In this document: positions 11,030 through 22,206 of the stretch, one piece after another | How the letters are laid out: each line of letters opens with the position of its first letter | How positions within the stretch are numbered: the stretch's first letter is position 1 | NCBI GenBank assembly: GCA_036971475.1 | Contig: JBAIZL010000003.1 | Coordinates: forward strand, 108,819,070 to 108,883,069 | From: Prosapia bicincta | Lineage: Eukaryota > Arthropoda > Insecta > Hemiptera > Cercopidae | Length of the DNA: 64,000 bases | Reading direction: 5' to 3' | Program-made: the position numbers and the translations under genes | The notes under the pieces: model-generated | Seen by the model: only the letters and a program-made list of their open reading frames with translations | Database searches by the model: none | What the model was told of the DNA's origin: nothing

Positions 11030-11893
11030 TCCACCATGGCTATTCGTACTTGATACACAAAGGCTGTAAGATAAGAATGTATTTTGTTGTAAGTTAACAT
11101 TTCGTTAATTAAGTTAACAAATACTCACAAAGTTTCCAAATGTTTTTAAATTTCATACTTTTTGTTCCTATTCCAACAAAATATAATGAAAAATGACTTT
11201 ACGTAACCATGGCTATATAAATGAGATTTATTCTTGATTGTTGTACGGTTTTAGCTGGCATAAATAATATTAATATTTATTTACTCATTATATTTGCATG
11301 TTCGTCAAGATATATTTTTATAAATTCTTAAAAGTTTGAAAGGATAATATTTATTATTAAAATAGATGCTTTACTTCTTCAAAACCTCGCTTGTGGCGCC
11401 CTCTACATATTTGTGTCAGAATAACACAGAACAACAAGGCAACATGGTTACTCTTGTCAGGCCGACTGGCAGGCTCTGACTGGAAACATGTTATATATAT
11501 ATATACTGCCTCACAGTTCCTACCTCAGTATGAGCATAGTTTCTTTACGGTGTGGTGTTGCTTACGCGTCTTGTAAATATTGGAAAAAAGGTGGCACAAA
11601 TAAACAACCTCTCCCCTCACATAGATAAAACGTTCTCGACCATATTGTAAAGGAAAATGAACACAAAAAGACAGAAGCAAATAACCAATCTATAGATTTG
11701 CATCACTCTAACTGTAATGCAAAATACAACATAGAAAAATCACTTCTAGGCTTTTAGAAAGTGATAGCAACAGTTTTTGAGATGAACGGGTTTAAACCAC
11801 GATTTTTTTTCAAATCAAATACGTGGCTTCGTTTGTAGCAAGCTAAGGAGTGTAAAATCAACAAAAGTGGCAGCACGCTACGGGTGCCTACTC
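11030..11893. repeat. Paralogous block shared with 29.78-30.37 kb
   Basis: From 'accatggctattcgtacttgat' through 'ggcgccctctacatatttgtg' this aligns with 29,780-30,368. The alignment continues directly into the hAT element at 11,894 and 30,369, so the element was already in place before duplication. Cassette E copy 1 is inside. Confidence 0.75.
11129..11167 (-). other. Exon-like cassette E, copy 1
   Basis: This 39-nt minus-strand segment lies between an AATAG acceptor and a GTGAGT donor at 11,123-11,128. One frame is open in phase 1 to phase 1 and reads TKSMKFKNIWKL. Five relatives at 13.6, 24.95, 26.3, 29.9 and 32.55 kb keep a GTAAGT/GTGAGT donor at the same place and the W-x-L ending. It could be a very small exon or an element-borne splice donor. 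Confidence 0.35.
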
Positions 11894-13095
11894 CAGTGGT
11901 TCCCTACTTGAACTAACCCCTAAGATTCCGCTGGCAATGTCTTAGGAGTAGGTGAGATGTCACTGATACTAAAATATTTATATTTAACACATTCACTGCG
12001 GCCGTATCCGATCGTTGGATTCATCAAGAGGCTTTGGTAGCCAAGAGATTTCTTGAAGTGTTGCATAAAACTCTCAATGAGGTAGTTCAACGTATTAACT
12101 AAAATAAAACCAGACCTTTGCCGTTTAGAGTGCAGTGCGCATGTGCATTACCTCATTCATACCTAAGTAAGGCGGCTCTCCCGAGGTGGTAGGCCTATAC
12201 TGAAAAGGTTTTTTGATGATAAGGATAAGGTCAGAATCTTCCTTCTTGATACCAAGTATTGAGATTTACTTAGACATTTCTTGGCTTTGCGACTGCTTAC
12301 TTAGCTGTGTTTGTACATTTAAGAGTTTTAAATCTTCAAAATTTATCAACCCCTTTAAGGGAATACTTTCCTGGCCTGGAATATAATAAGAGTTGGATTA
12401 GAACTACGTTCTGCTTCCCTGAAATAAAAAAGACCCAGAGTGCTTCAGAAGAGAAACAAGATCGACTTGAACTGACCGCAGTGGCAGTGGCATACTAAAG
12501 AATGTTTTAATGGCGAGAGCATTGTAGAATTTTGGTTGCCACTACAAAACACTTAGAAATAAGCAATGAAATTAATACTACATATTCCAACTACCTACAG
12601 ATGTGAACTTGCATCCTCAACTATGTACTTTATGAAAAATAAATATAGGAATCTGCTTGATATGTAGTAGAATTTCAGAGTAAAAGTTTCAAGAATGGGA
12701 CCATTAGGGGACATTTCTGCAATCATGAACTCAAAGTACAGATTCAACTCATCTCACGGATATTATTGTTAAGATATGATTTGTTGCAATTACATTGAAA
12801 TAAATTTTAACTAATATTAATAATATTCTTATTTTATTTGTATTCAATAGTTTTTCTTTGTTTGCCGCAATTAAAACTGACTAAATTTGATTCTTGTGTT
12901 TACTTCATTAACTCCTAACTCCAAACAAAATATTAATATAAATAAGTTTAATAAAACTCGCCTGGACCTACAAACTTCAACATGTGATAGTTTTATATTT
13001 TCTACCTTAAATAAAAATAAAGCACTTCTTGAATATACTTATAATAAACTTGTGGTAGCATCAAATTTAATTCTCGTATGTTAGAACAGTTTCCA
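11894..13095 (+). mobile_element. hAT transposon relic (ZBED5/Charlie-like)
   Basis: It begins CAGTGGTTCCC after the would-be target octamer GCCTACTC (11,886-11,893), as at 30,361. The plus strand carries transposase remnants: ALVAKRFLEVLHKTL around 12,027-12,085, and a late region at 12,330-12,480 reading LREYFPGLEYNKSWIRTTF then SEEKQDRLEL. The dimerisation region continues to about 12,770. Stops and indels break it throughout. The right end is deleted near 13,095. Confidence 0.65.
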
Positions 13096-13139
13096 CCTTA
13101 AAGTGTGTACGTCATTATTTGTAAAGCAAATATGATGAA

Positions 13140-13999
13140 AAGATTCATATACTTTGGCTAATAGAAATAAATACACGACCACTAAACAAACTAATTCTAG
13201 AGTACACTGATGGGACATTTATATAGTTTTATTAGATATTTAGCAATGCGATAATTTACTTAGTTTTGATAAAAATAGCAATATGTATATTTTCGGCAAT
13301 AAGTTGGAAACCTCGAAATTCAGCATTTAACAGAGAGCAATGGTTTTCACTGTATTTAACTATATAAAATTTAACTGGATTACTATTTAAGCACAAAATG
13401 TTCTAGTTAGACTATCCTACACCTGGCTATATGTCGACGTCATACATCTATGTAGGTCCTATATTAGGAGTCAAAGTCGAATCTAACAGTGGTTTATTCC
13501 TAAATTTCCATATATACCGTCTAGATGCCACGAATATATAGTGATAGGAGCACCATATGGTTGAATGAGTTGATTAAAACTTACAGAGTCTCCAAAAGTT
13601 TTTAAGCTTCATATTTTAGCTTTCAAACTAAGAAAATATGATTCAAAATATCTTTAAGAAACCATGGTAATGTAAATTCAGCGTTTGATTAATTGTTGTA
13701 CGATTTAGGTAACTATTGTAATATAAATATTTTTTACCTTTTATATTTACATATTTATTTATTATTAAATTTTTATAAGGTCGAAAACTTTTGAAAAACG
13801 TAGCGCATTGCCAATGTCCGTCTTAATATTCAAAATAATCTAACACAGACCTGGTTCTAACGGAGAAGATCATCAATCAGAGTGGGGAAAAGCCTTAAGT
13901 TCCCCTCAAATCCCTCGGGAGCTCCTCATATTCCAGTGATTCTGGTTTTGCCCGGCATCATCCAATATGAAACCGTAGTGACTGATGGTCATCTGCATT
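13140..13999. repeat. Four-copy repeat block Q, copy 1
   Basis: The block contains 'ctaattctagagtacactgatggga', 'ccgtctaga..ccacgaatatata' and 'aaaccatggtaatgtaaattcagcg'. It also occurs at 24,500-25,370, 25,920-26,680 and 32,130-32,950. In three copies it leads into an RNase H-like relic. Cassette E copy 2 lies inside at 13,585-13,627. Confidence 0.7.
13585..13627 (-). other. Exon-like cassette E, copy 2
   Basis: The CTTAG acceptor and GTAAGT donor (13,579-13,584) are kept. The frame used by the other copies (MKLKNFWRL) meets a TAA two codons before the Met here. This copy is therefore broken or spliced differently. Confidence 0.3.
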
Positions 14000-14215
14000 A
14001 TAAATGCTGACTAACAACTATCCTGCCACTGGATGGTCCTACGTTTACACGGACGCATCGGCCTCAAGAGAGTCCAGTTCGAAAGCCGTTCCTATTGGTT
14101 TACACTAAAATCATATTGAATACAGAGTGGCAACCATTTTTCATGCCTCTGAAAGGTTTTCGAGTTGCACCGCTACAGCATATGTGGTCTTTCTTTTAAC
14201 CTCAGCATTGAGTTT
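14000..14215 (+). pseudogene. RNase H-like retroelement relic
   Basis: The frame begins near WSYVYTDASASRESS, resembling the YTDGS first strand of the RNase H domain found in non-LTR elements. After a frame change it reads VATIFHASERFSSCTATA then VVFLLTSALS, matching the helix and the VVFLTDSQ-type strand. The acidic catalytic residues are mostly lost. Related copies are at 26,760-27,020 and 32,950-33,200. No reverse transcriptase lies upstream. Confidence 0.5.
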
Positions 14216-14945
14216 TTGAGAATGAATTGGGTGAGTGAATGAAAGAGTCTGTGGTTGAGAAAGTGAGTATGATTGGGTGGGTGAGAGATTGATTGGATGA
14301 GTGGATGGGGGGGGGGGAGCGTAAGTGGTTACGTGAGAGAGTAAGTGGGTGAGTGAGAGAGGTTGAGCGGAGTGTGTTTAGTGAATTTGAAGGTGAATGT
14401 ATTTGATTTGGCGAGTGATAAGTGATGTATGATTAGGTGGGCTAGTGGGTCGGTGTATGCCTGAATAGGTTTAGAGAGTGACTAAATGGAGGTGTCTATT
14501 GTTGCATAGGTAGATGACTGAATAAGTGAGTAAAGAAAGGCCGTGGGCCATAGGTGCTTCTACAAATAGGTAAGCGGGCGTAAGTTGTTTCTAGGGATAG
14601 GCGGGGTACATGTAAGATTGGGTTGGTGAATGGTTCTTTAAGTAGGGGCTAATGATGAGGGTAGTAGGGGTAGTAGGTGATGAATAAATGGGAATGGAGT
14701 GAATTAAAGGGATTGATGGTTGGGTCTTAAGGGTTTGAGTGAGTGATTCGCTCAGTGGGAAATTGAGTCAATGTGTGAATGGATGTGTTTGTGGGGGAGT
14801 GTAAGGGTAGGCAGATTGAGTTGAGTGAATGAAAATGTGTATGATAGTGAATGGATGAATAGATAAATGGGATAGTAGGTGAGCGAGTTATGGGTCGGTG
14901 TGCGGGTGGATTGGAGGTGGTTGATCGTGTGTGCTCGATGTTTCC
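14216..14945 (+). repeat. 730-bp degenerate G-rich tetranucleotide array
   Basis: The plus strand is built of GTGA, GAGT, GGTG, GATT and GAAT words with almost no C, for example 'gtaagtgggtgagtgagaga'. It begins exactly where the RNase H-like relic stops; the 32.9-kb copy has ordinary AT-rich DNA there. It is probably an old, decayed (TGAG/TGGA)n microsatellite. The 67-codon minus-strand frame at 14,752-14,955 is a by-product. Confidence 0.7.
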
Positions 14946-15424
14946 TGTCTTCCATAAAAGAGTGTTAGAAACATTTCTACTTTACTTTTGCTTATAGCTA
15001 CCACTCAATACTTTGCTTCTAATATAAGAGGACAGGGAGAGGAAATAAAGTTCTGATTTTATAACCCATTTAGTGTTGGACACTTAAATACAGTAATGTG
15101 GTTGTAATGTGGTTAATACAGTATTAGTGGTTGGATTTATGTGTTTTTCGTGTTTAGAGTGACCATTTTTCTAATAGATTTATGGTTTAATTTGTTTGTT
15201 TTTAAATAATTTACCACTGAATGATACTGAACACTTGTGAATAAGTAAAGATGTAAACTAAATAAAGATTAGACGATTTAACTAATTGGCAGAACTTGAA
15301 AAATATTGCACTCTAGTTAATTTCAATGAGTTGCCGCCAACTCAGTTATTTCCAGTTGACTAAGACTCAAATCTTCCAAGGTCACTTGTATTGCTTCGTC
15401 CATTTACTAGGAAATGGAACTGCA
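14946..15424. other. No recognisable gene
   Basis: AT-rich sequence between the G-rich array and Penelope-like DNA. I see no motif, repeat or conserved frame. Confidence 0.35.
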
Positions 15425-15790
15425 GCTATATAGGCTATGTGTTAGATCCCACAGGAGAGCCTACAATTTGTTTGTAAAGTCCATTGTTAACTGAAAGAAA
15501 GCATTATTAGGTAAAATTGTAACTAATTCCAGAAAGCCTGCTTCATTAAACTTAGTGACTTCTCCTATTAAATACCTAAGTTTTAAACTATTAGTAGCTA
15601 AACATGCAGGAGGTTTAGTGAATAAAGTTGTAACATCAACGGAGACAAATAACATTCCTTGGGGACCGAAATACCCACAACTTTAGATTTATAATCTCAG
15701 CTGTACTTATTAGGGATAGTTGTACAATCTTACAAATAGTACAAGACTTACCTTCATAAGTAATTTTGGTCATTTATAAAATATGATTTT
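15425..15790 (-). pseudogene. Penelope-like reverse transcriptase fragment, copy 1
   Basis: On the minus strand a 64-codon frame contains SVDVTTLFTKPP (palm motif A, the metal-binding Asp in DVTTLFT), then FLELVTILPNNAFFQL. After a one-base frame change comes LYKQIVGSPVGSN, equivalent to the motif-B G-x-P-M-G-S-P region of Penelope-like enzymes. The catalytic YxDD region and GIY-YIG domain are absent downstream. Copies lie at 40,310-40,650 and 48,015-48,190. It runs opposite to the Penelope-like frame starting at 17,052. Confidence 0.7.
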
Positions 15791-15793
15791 CCT

Positions 15794-16535
15794 GCTCTAG
15801 AAATTGTCGCATGTTTTCCTTTCAGAAGCCTGTTCCCGACGTCTGCATCTGTAACCAGCAAAATGTGTTTATAATTTCAATCATATTGTTAGTTATAAAA
15901 GAAAGTTTTATGAGTTGCAAAACTGTGAGTTGCAGATTTATATTTTGACCAATAATAAAAAAGGATTAATAATTAGTTCCTTTTAATGTCTTGTATTACA
16001 AATCTGGTATCTGAAATTTGTTTATGTGAAACCTCATTTATAATAAATAAATCTAATATTAGATAGTTTTACACTTAATATGTCATAGTAGATTCAGCCC
16101 CTGAAACAAAAAATTAGATAATTAAGTACACTAGTCTCCTAAACAAATAGTCTACGGAGCAATAGCAGGGGCAAAGCTTGAGGTGTGATATTAAAGAAAC
16201 ATTTTTAGGCGCCTTTGTGCTTTAGGTAAAAAACTATTAGAATTAGTTAGAATGCAAATGGAGAGAAGAATAATGACAAAAATAGAAAATTATCAATGTT
16301 AATAATGCGTAACTATATAATGGCAAAAAACTCTTATTTTGATAATATAATAACAGACAAATCTGCAAATAGTATAAAACGTACCGTTAATAAACAACTT
16401 TTAGTCCTTTTTAAAAAATTATTTTCCGGATCCAGAAGTTTTCCTTTCAGAAGCATTTTCCCGACGTCTGCATCTGTAACCAGGAAAATGTGTTTATAAT
16501 TTCAATCATATTGCTATTTATAATAGAACTTTATC
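15794..16535. repeat. Segment bounded by ~110-bp direct repeats
   Basis: The text at 15,794-15,905, containing 'cgacgtctgcatctgtaaccag' -type sequence and 'gtgtttataatttcaatcat', recurs at 16,428-16,535, about 635 bases on. The same pair is kept at 40,672-40,785 and 41,290-41,405. The spacing and the flanking Penelope-like sequence suggest pseudo-LTR-type repeats. The 67-codon frame at 16,296-16,499 overlaps the second repeat and has no recognisable domain. Confidence 0.55.
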
Positions 16536-16849
16536 AAACACTGCAAATATAATAAACATCCGTTTCTATTCTACGAGAAACTACCAGGATCTTAACTTAA
16601 TTAAAAATATTATTTGGTTAAAAACAAAAACATTAGATTACATTATTTCAGCAATACCAACCTAGGAGTGACCCTAAACGCCTTATATAATGAGAAATTA
16701 TAGACCACCATAATTAGAAATGGAAAAAAGAAAGCGAATAAATAATAACAAACAAACAAAATAGTCCATCTCAAAAACTCCAAGGAAATTCTCTTTTTAT
16801 TTTGCCACTTAATATTTATTGTTTTTATTTATTCACTTTAACAATAGTT

Positions 16850-17090
16850 TATGACTATCCGAACTTTAAGTTTTGTAAATTTGTAAAAACTTACTGAGAC
16901 AGAACGTTTTCAATCGCATGTGGCGATGTTCATCAGTGTCTTCTTCTTGGAGATGTTGGATCAAGCGGTGACTGTTTTAAAGGCAGGTTTTCGATAATAT
17001 CAAAGAGTATCTCTGATTTGTATTGGGTTTGTCGTTTAATATGTTTGTACTTTGTGTTTTTGTGTGTCTGTAAATTTCATATTTTGTAAA
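16850..17090. mobile_element. Penelope-like terminal region carrying ribozyme motif
   Basis: This stretch, from 'atagtttatgactatccgaac' to 'ttttgtgtgtctgt', occurs three times: here, at 41,690-41,935 in the same orientation, and inverted at 62,045-62,290. It includes the hammerhead-like motif on the minus strand. Its repetition independent of the coding part is what a Penelope-like pLTR would show. Confidence 0.6.
16897..16941 (-). ncRNA. Hammerhead-ribozyme-like motif, copy 1
   Basis: Read on the minus strand from 16,941. Stem I strand AGACA is followed by the core CTGATGA, then a stem-loop (ATCGC, loop CACAT, GCGAT, with one bulged base), then core GAAA, a palindromic ACGT as minimal stem III, the cleavage-type TTC, and TGTCT, which pairs with AGACA. 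Every invariant core element is in order in 45 nt. Penelope-like elements are known to carry minimal type I hammerheads with short or palindromic stem III that work as dimers. Activity is inferred, not shown. Confidence 0.6.
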
Positions 17091-17560
17091 TGTTTAATTT
17101 ACATAAAACAAACCCTTAAAACTGTATACAAAAATAAAAACTCTCTGAACCAAAGGTTACACCAACTCCACCTAAATCTCCCAACACGATCGGACGCGAA
17201 CTCACAAACAATCATAATAGACATTAATAATTGGGCAACAAATAAACTAATAAACATTAAAAATAAACACAATAAAAAGTTTAATCAACTATTATATGAA
17301 ACAAAAAACACAATATACTCTCAACCCACACAAAAATTCTACCTCCGTACATTTAACCTCACTAATAACAAATTCACACAACACGAAATGAATTTAATAA
17401 ACAAAGGCCTGAAATAGAGCCTACAATACAATCAAATAATATTACAAATAGAAACATTATACTACAAACCGAAACAGCAACACACAAAGCCATCACCAAA
17501 GACCAAAACTCACTTCGACATGACAAAAAAACCTAAACAAACACAAGAACAAATAACAAA
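17052..17560 (+). pseudogene. Penelope-like element N-terminal ORF fragment
   Basis: An uninterrupted 121-codon frame ends NLTNNKFTQHEMNLINKGLK. This matches the F-T-x-x-E-x-x-L-L-N-K-G-L motif just before the RT core in Penelope-like proteins. A TAG at 17,415-17,417 follows. Further degraded sequence continues to about 17,560, where the element is cut and the 17.57-kb block begins. The fuller copy is at 41.95-43.9 kb. Upstream it shares the ribozyme-bearing terminal region. Confidence 0.65.
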
Positions 17561-17564
17561 AGGC

Positions 17565-20400
17565 TTGTTTTTCAAAACAGATTAAGTGAAGCATGAATAG
17601 AATTCATTTCAAACCCTTATTTAAAGTACATACAAATTATTTGAAACATTTCATTTATGTTGCCTGACATTTCTGCATGACCCTAAATTTTGTTTATTTC
17701 TAAATGTCTTTGTATATATTGGATTTACAACTGATTTAACAACTGCTCTAATTCCTATCAATCAACTAACCATTTAATTTTTAAATTACCAAGAATATAA
17801 TTAGATACAAAATTTCTATAACCACATTTATTTCTAAATCAAAAACTCTCTTGACATAATAATTATTTATATAAACAAATTTCCATCAGTTCAGTTCCCT
17901 AGAAGTAGCACAATTATATATGTTAAGGTTCCTCTTGCATTCCTAATTTTTTTGTAAAAAACCCTTTATTTATTCACTTCTTAATTTGCAACATTTTACA
18001 AACATGTTTACTTGTTTTAATTTGTGTACTAATTTAAAATAAATTATCTTTATTTAAGGTTGAAGTGATTTTTTCAAATTTTGACTATTTCTAAACGTTT
18101 CTTTACATCTGACTAGTTTAACACCGTCATCTTGGTTTTATGACGTAAACCAGTATGGTCTCGTATTTGATTCAGTGTTTATTCGTTCTAACAAGATAAA
18201 TCCACTATTCTCAAAAACATATTTTCATGAAAACTTACGTCAAAAGAAATTTCTTTATTTTCCATTTTAACCTCAAATTATTAAACTTTATACTTATTTG
18301 AAAGAAATAAGAAAGCTCTAACATTTTATTACTGGAGAAAGATTCCAGCGTCATTGTAAATCTTGGTACTAGTTTGCTGCAGACCTCCCAGGTTGTTTTG
18401 GTTGATCTACTTTGTGATCCGATTGAGTCTTCCCTCTGTATTATTTTGAGTTGGTTATCGCTCTTCGGCCTCCATTATTTCTTCACTGGTTTACGTGTTA
18501 CCGCAAATTTAGTTTTTAAAATTCAAATGTTCTTATTCATTAGTAGTTAATAATTTCACTGTCTTTATATTTTTTCTATTTACGACTATTTATTCCCGAC
18601 TTTGGGCCTAAATTTAAGAATTTAAATTTTGGACCCGACAATTTAAAATTTAATCTTGGTAACTTGAAAGTTAGTCACTGCTCTGATTCTACATTCGAAA
18701 TACAAACTTCACTGCCCTTTTTTTACTGACTTCATTTCTTAGAAAACGCAACACAATACATGTTAAAAAGAGAGTAAAATCCATTTAGAGAGTAAAATCC
18801 CTAAAAGGGTTGGGAAACTTACATATTAGGCTACCAGGCTAACACTACAAACAAACTTAGGCCTAATGATTCTTCTACACTTTAACTTAAAAAGCGGAGT
18901 TCGAAACGACTGTCCGGGGTAACTACTCATACCACCCTAAAACAGCCTTCGTTGTCTTCGGCTACCCTCTCTGGCTACCCCTCCTCTGCTGCTGAGACTT
19001 CCTCCAATCACAAACTTCTTAAGATACGGGGTGACCTATCATACGATATAATCTTGCTGGTATTTTCTAATGCCAATGGTCCTCCTAGCTCCATGCTCAC
19101 TTCCTTTCACTGTTTTTATTCTACTTCTCTTCGAAATGAACAAAATTGTCCCTTCTTTAGAATGTTTTTTCTTTACACATTCTACTTATGACGTATTTGA
19201 ATAATGGCATGATATCTCTAGTTAAATCCTGTTTTTTATAAAGTTAAAAATTTTATTTTTAAACTTAAATTTATGTATATATACTTAGAATAATGAATTA
19301 GATAGAAAAAAGTCAACACAGCAATATTACAAAATGACAAAGTTATATTTCGTTATACAAAAACGTCGACGTGTTCTATTGGCGATTCTTTTCGCATTTT
19401 AAGGCTCTCCTTCATTTACTTTGATTGAAATGTTTGCTGTAATTTTGAAGTTATGGTTTTACTAGATTTTTCTGCATGGTCGGCCCTTTTTTACTGGCTC
19501 AACCTTCATTCACTAAAATTTTGTTTCACTGTTGCTTCGTCCGTCTTCTTCCGCACATCCCGGGAGGAAATCTTTCTGTCAATGTTTTACATCACGTAAG
19601 AATTTATGGAAGGTTAGTCTTTGAATGCTATTACAACTCAGTAAATTCAGTTCTGTTATACTCAAGTTTGTTAAAATCTTCCGTTATTGTTTGCTACAAA
19701 CCCATTTTGCAAACGGCGTAGTTCCGTTCCCCGGGATGTACGTGTGCTGTGCACGGACGCGGGTTGGTTACATCCCATAAATTTTGATGATAAGGCCGAA
19801 AGGGTGCCGATCCTAGGCCGGCGTCAAAGCAAGAAGAATTTCGATGACTCTGGTGGCAACTAAATCAGAATAAACAAATTTATTGTAACTTCGTGTCGTT
19901 TAATTTATCTAAATTTTTTATTCGTTTAATTTAATCTGAATTGTATGGAATTAAAATGCATTACACTTGATAAATTTTACGAGAACTCCACTATTTCATA
20001 CTTTTAGTACAAATTAATTTTTACGTACAATGATTTTTCTATAGCTACATCGTCGCCCAGACCGAAGTACACTATGTTATACAGATACGCCGATTCCGAT
20101 TCTCGATTCCAGGAGTCGTATGATTGTAATGGTATCTAGTGATAGTCGATAATCGATTCTTCATTGATTAAAGTGCCGATTTCGATTCCCTTTTTTTCAA
20201 CTGGTAAAATTCTGGAGCGGCGTAATTTATTGCAGAATAACTAAACATCAACTATGTCCTATTTAGGTATTAGTTGCTTTGAATGAATTAAACGATTAAA
20301 GCAAATGGGGATTTGAGATAACGAAAATATTATTATTATTTGTAACGCAACAACAAAGACGATCGCAAGCTCTAATGGTCTGTTAATTTGTCACTTTTAT
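17565..20400. repeat. 2.8-kb paralogous block, copy 1
   Basis: The block aligns with 48,830-51,640 almost throughout. Landmarks are 'ttttcaaaacagattaagt' at the start, 'gtttatttattcccgactttggg', 'cgtccgtcttcttccgcacatc', and a GC-richer patch 'gttccccgggatgtacgtgtg' at 19,727/50,973. Frames of 60-80 codons (18,952-19,191; 19,476-19,721) are not kept open between copies. I see no gene. It ends in GATTCCGATTC-rich text near 20,080-20,190. Confidence 0.8.
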
Positions 20401-20559
20401 CCTATATGTATGTCGTGCTTTCAGATATTCCTATTCATAAATCATAACAAAGAACGTTTTGTGTAGCCTATTACATTAAGTAGAGCTTTACAAAGACTTT
20501 ACTATATGTCCGAGGTATAAGCTAAATTATTATTAGAGAATATAATGGAGGCATACATA

Positions 20560-20867
20560 ACTTAAAAGACTCGAGAATCGACCTAAAAATCTAGAATCGA
20601 ATGAAAAATTTTAGAATCGAAATTGGTAACGAAATTGAAAAGTTTAGGAACCGTTCCAACCCTACTATATTATAATAGGTTCTTTTCTCCTGAAAAGTAA
20701 AACGATGTAATGTTCCGTGTAGTTTTATGGCAAAATGAAAAACGCAAAATTAAAGACTAGTCTAGAGGTCACGATACTAAAATTTCGTGGGAGGTCGAGT
20801 CTGTGGCAGCGGTGAGGAAATTATATGACCCACGGCCCAGTTCTGACAGTCTGAGAGTCCCTTTTGT
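20560..20867. repeat. Junction segment with TIR-like ATCGATTC words
   Basis: The segment contains repeated 'agaatcga' words and then 'ggaaccgttccaaccctacta', a common terminal form of small hAT-like elements, opposite the 'cgattccgattc' text at 20,090. The stretch 20,060-20,670 may be a decayed non-autonomous element. From 20,620 onward it aligns with 5,340 and from 20,757 with 5,480 and 51,678. Confidence 0.35.
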
Positions 20868-21418
20868 CACGTCAGAGTGAAAGTGACAAGTATGCAGCCT
20901 AACATTTCTCCAAAACCATGAACCCAAAGGACAGATTCAACTCATCTCACTATAATTGTTGTTAAGTTGTGAGAATGTGTAATTGCATTTTATAATACTT
21001 TTTGAGTTATTAATATAATTATTATATATTTTCTCCGTTTATCGCAAAAAATCAAACTTGTGTTACTATTTTTATTCCATTAACTTCTTGTCCCAAAAAA
21101 ATATTAATATAATTAAGATTAATAAATTCCTCCTGAATCTAGGAACAGTAGCGTGTGATAAATAGTTGTGAATAAAAATAAAACACTTCTTGAATGTATT
21201 TCTAATAAACTTGTGGTAGCGTCAAATTTATTATTCATATGTAAGAATAGTTTCTACCTTAAAGTGAGTGGGTAGGCAAACCATAAATTACTAATAAGTA
21301 ATATATCTCCAATTATTTTGCGTGTAATCTACAATTTAAGTCTATGAATTTGAGGGTTTTTTGTCAATGTAGCGACCTATGTAGTGACCTTGAAAACATT
21401 TTGTGGCGAAGCACTGCC
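20868..21418 (+). mobile_element. hAT relic, 3' half only
   Basis: It starts within the transposase dimerisation region (GTCAGAGTGAAAG, then the conserved 'gacagattcaactcatctcac' of the other copies) and continues through the element 3' part, ending GCGAAGCACTG at 21,418. That end is the decayed reverse complement of CAGTG. The left half has been lost; the sister copy at 51,974 keeps the left end. Confidence 0.55.
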
Positions 21419-21539
21419 ATAAACAAATATCTTGTAGGTATTCTTGTAGAGCCAAAAATTAGACATTTTGCGTTTAGGTATTGATAAAATACAACGAATA
21501 AAATTCACTTTCGCCGTCCGTCACTGCTATTAACTAACA

Positions 21540-21672
21540 TTTTACTTAGCATAAAATAATTTACAAAATAATGTATATTGATTAAGAAATCAAAAAAAAG
21601 TTATTTTTAAATGACCAACTTACAATTTAATGTATTGTTTTATTTTATTAAGTAATTCTCTTCGTTGCTTAC
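21540..21672. repeat. Block segment next to cassette C, copy 2
   Basis: Aligns with 6,530-6,668 and 53,820-53,963. On the minus strand it is the start of the intron after cassette C. Confidence 0.5.
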
Positions 21673-21785
21673 CTGAAATGACCCTGTTCTTCAAGAGATT
21701 TAGAAAAGGTTGTGTCGAAAGGGATAATTTCGAAGATTGGTCGAGACAAAGAACATGCAAGCGGGTAGACATTCATTTCAGCATA
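21673..21785 (-). CDS. Exon-like cassette C, copy 2 (unknown gene)
   Basis: This 113-nt minus-strand segment has the TATTCACAG acceptor and a GTAAGC donor at 21,667-21,672. The phase-0 frame begins YAEMNVYPLACSLSRPIFEI, is open for 37 codons and leaves phase 2. It differs from copy 1 at the start (YAEMN against IAEQK) and has P for L in SRPIF. Cassette B copy 2 lies upstream at 23.1 kb and D copy 2 at 23.98 kb. Cassette A is absent from this block, and its loss would not shift the frame. Confidence 0.5.
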
Positions 21786-21954
21786 CTGTGAATAGAAAAT
21801 AATTATTAAAAATAAATTTAAATGCGGATCAACAGCTTTTTATTGCATATCTATGTAATGGTTTTAAATGCTCGTATAGAAGTTTTTTTTAAATGTATGC
21901 AAAATCTAAACGTTTTTTAGTCATTGTGATTAAGCTGTAACAAGTAATTGTCAT

Positions 21955-22206
21955 CAGGAGCGTAACCAGGGGAGTAAGTGCACCCCAAACCTAATAATAT
22001 TAGCAAACAACAATAACCTATAAAACAGCGCAAGTTTTTAGCAAAACAGCTCCCGATGACCCAACAATTCTGTAACTTTAGGTGCCAAAATATCACTATA
22101 TTTAATTTCTAGATATAAAGATATTCAAAATTTCGTCAGCGGAGTTCCGCCACCTGACCTTTCGGGTTGTGTCCCCCTCCAAAACAACGCCCTGGCTACG
22201 CTTCTG
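21955..22206. mobile_element. 252-bp hAT-type MITE, copy 1
   Basis: The terminal repeats are CAGGAGCGTAACCAGG and, inverted, CCTGGCTACGCTTCTG. They are flanked by identical octamers ATTGTCAT at 21,947-21,954 and 22,207-22,214. An 8-bp target duplication and a CAG start fit hAT mobilisation. It has no coding capacity. The paralogous copy at 59,115-59,364 sits in the same place, so insertion preceded the block duplication. Confidence 0.8.

Noticed and set aside
14752..14955. 67-codon minus-strand frame rich in H, T, S
   Set aside because: Product of the C-poor, G-rich tetranucleotide array.
18952..19721. Frames of about 80 codons in the 2.8-kb block
   Set aside because: The sister block at 50.2-50.9 kb has indels that break the same frames.
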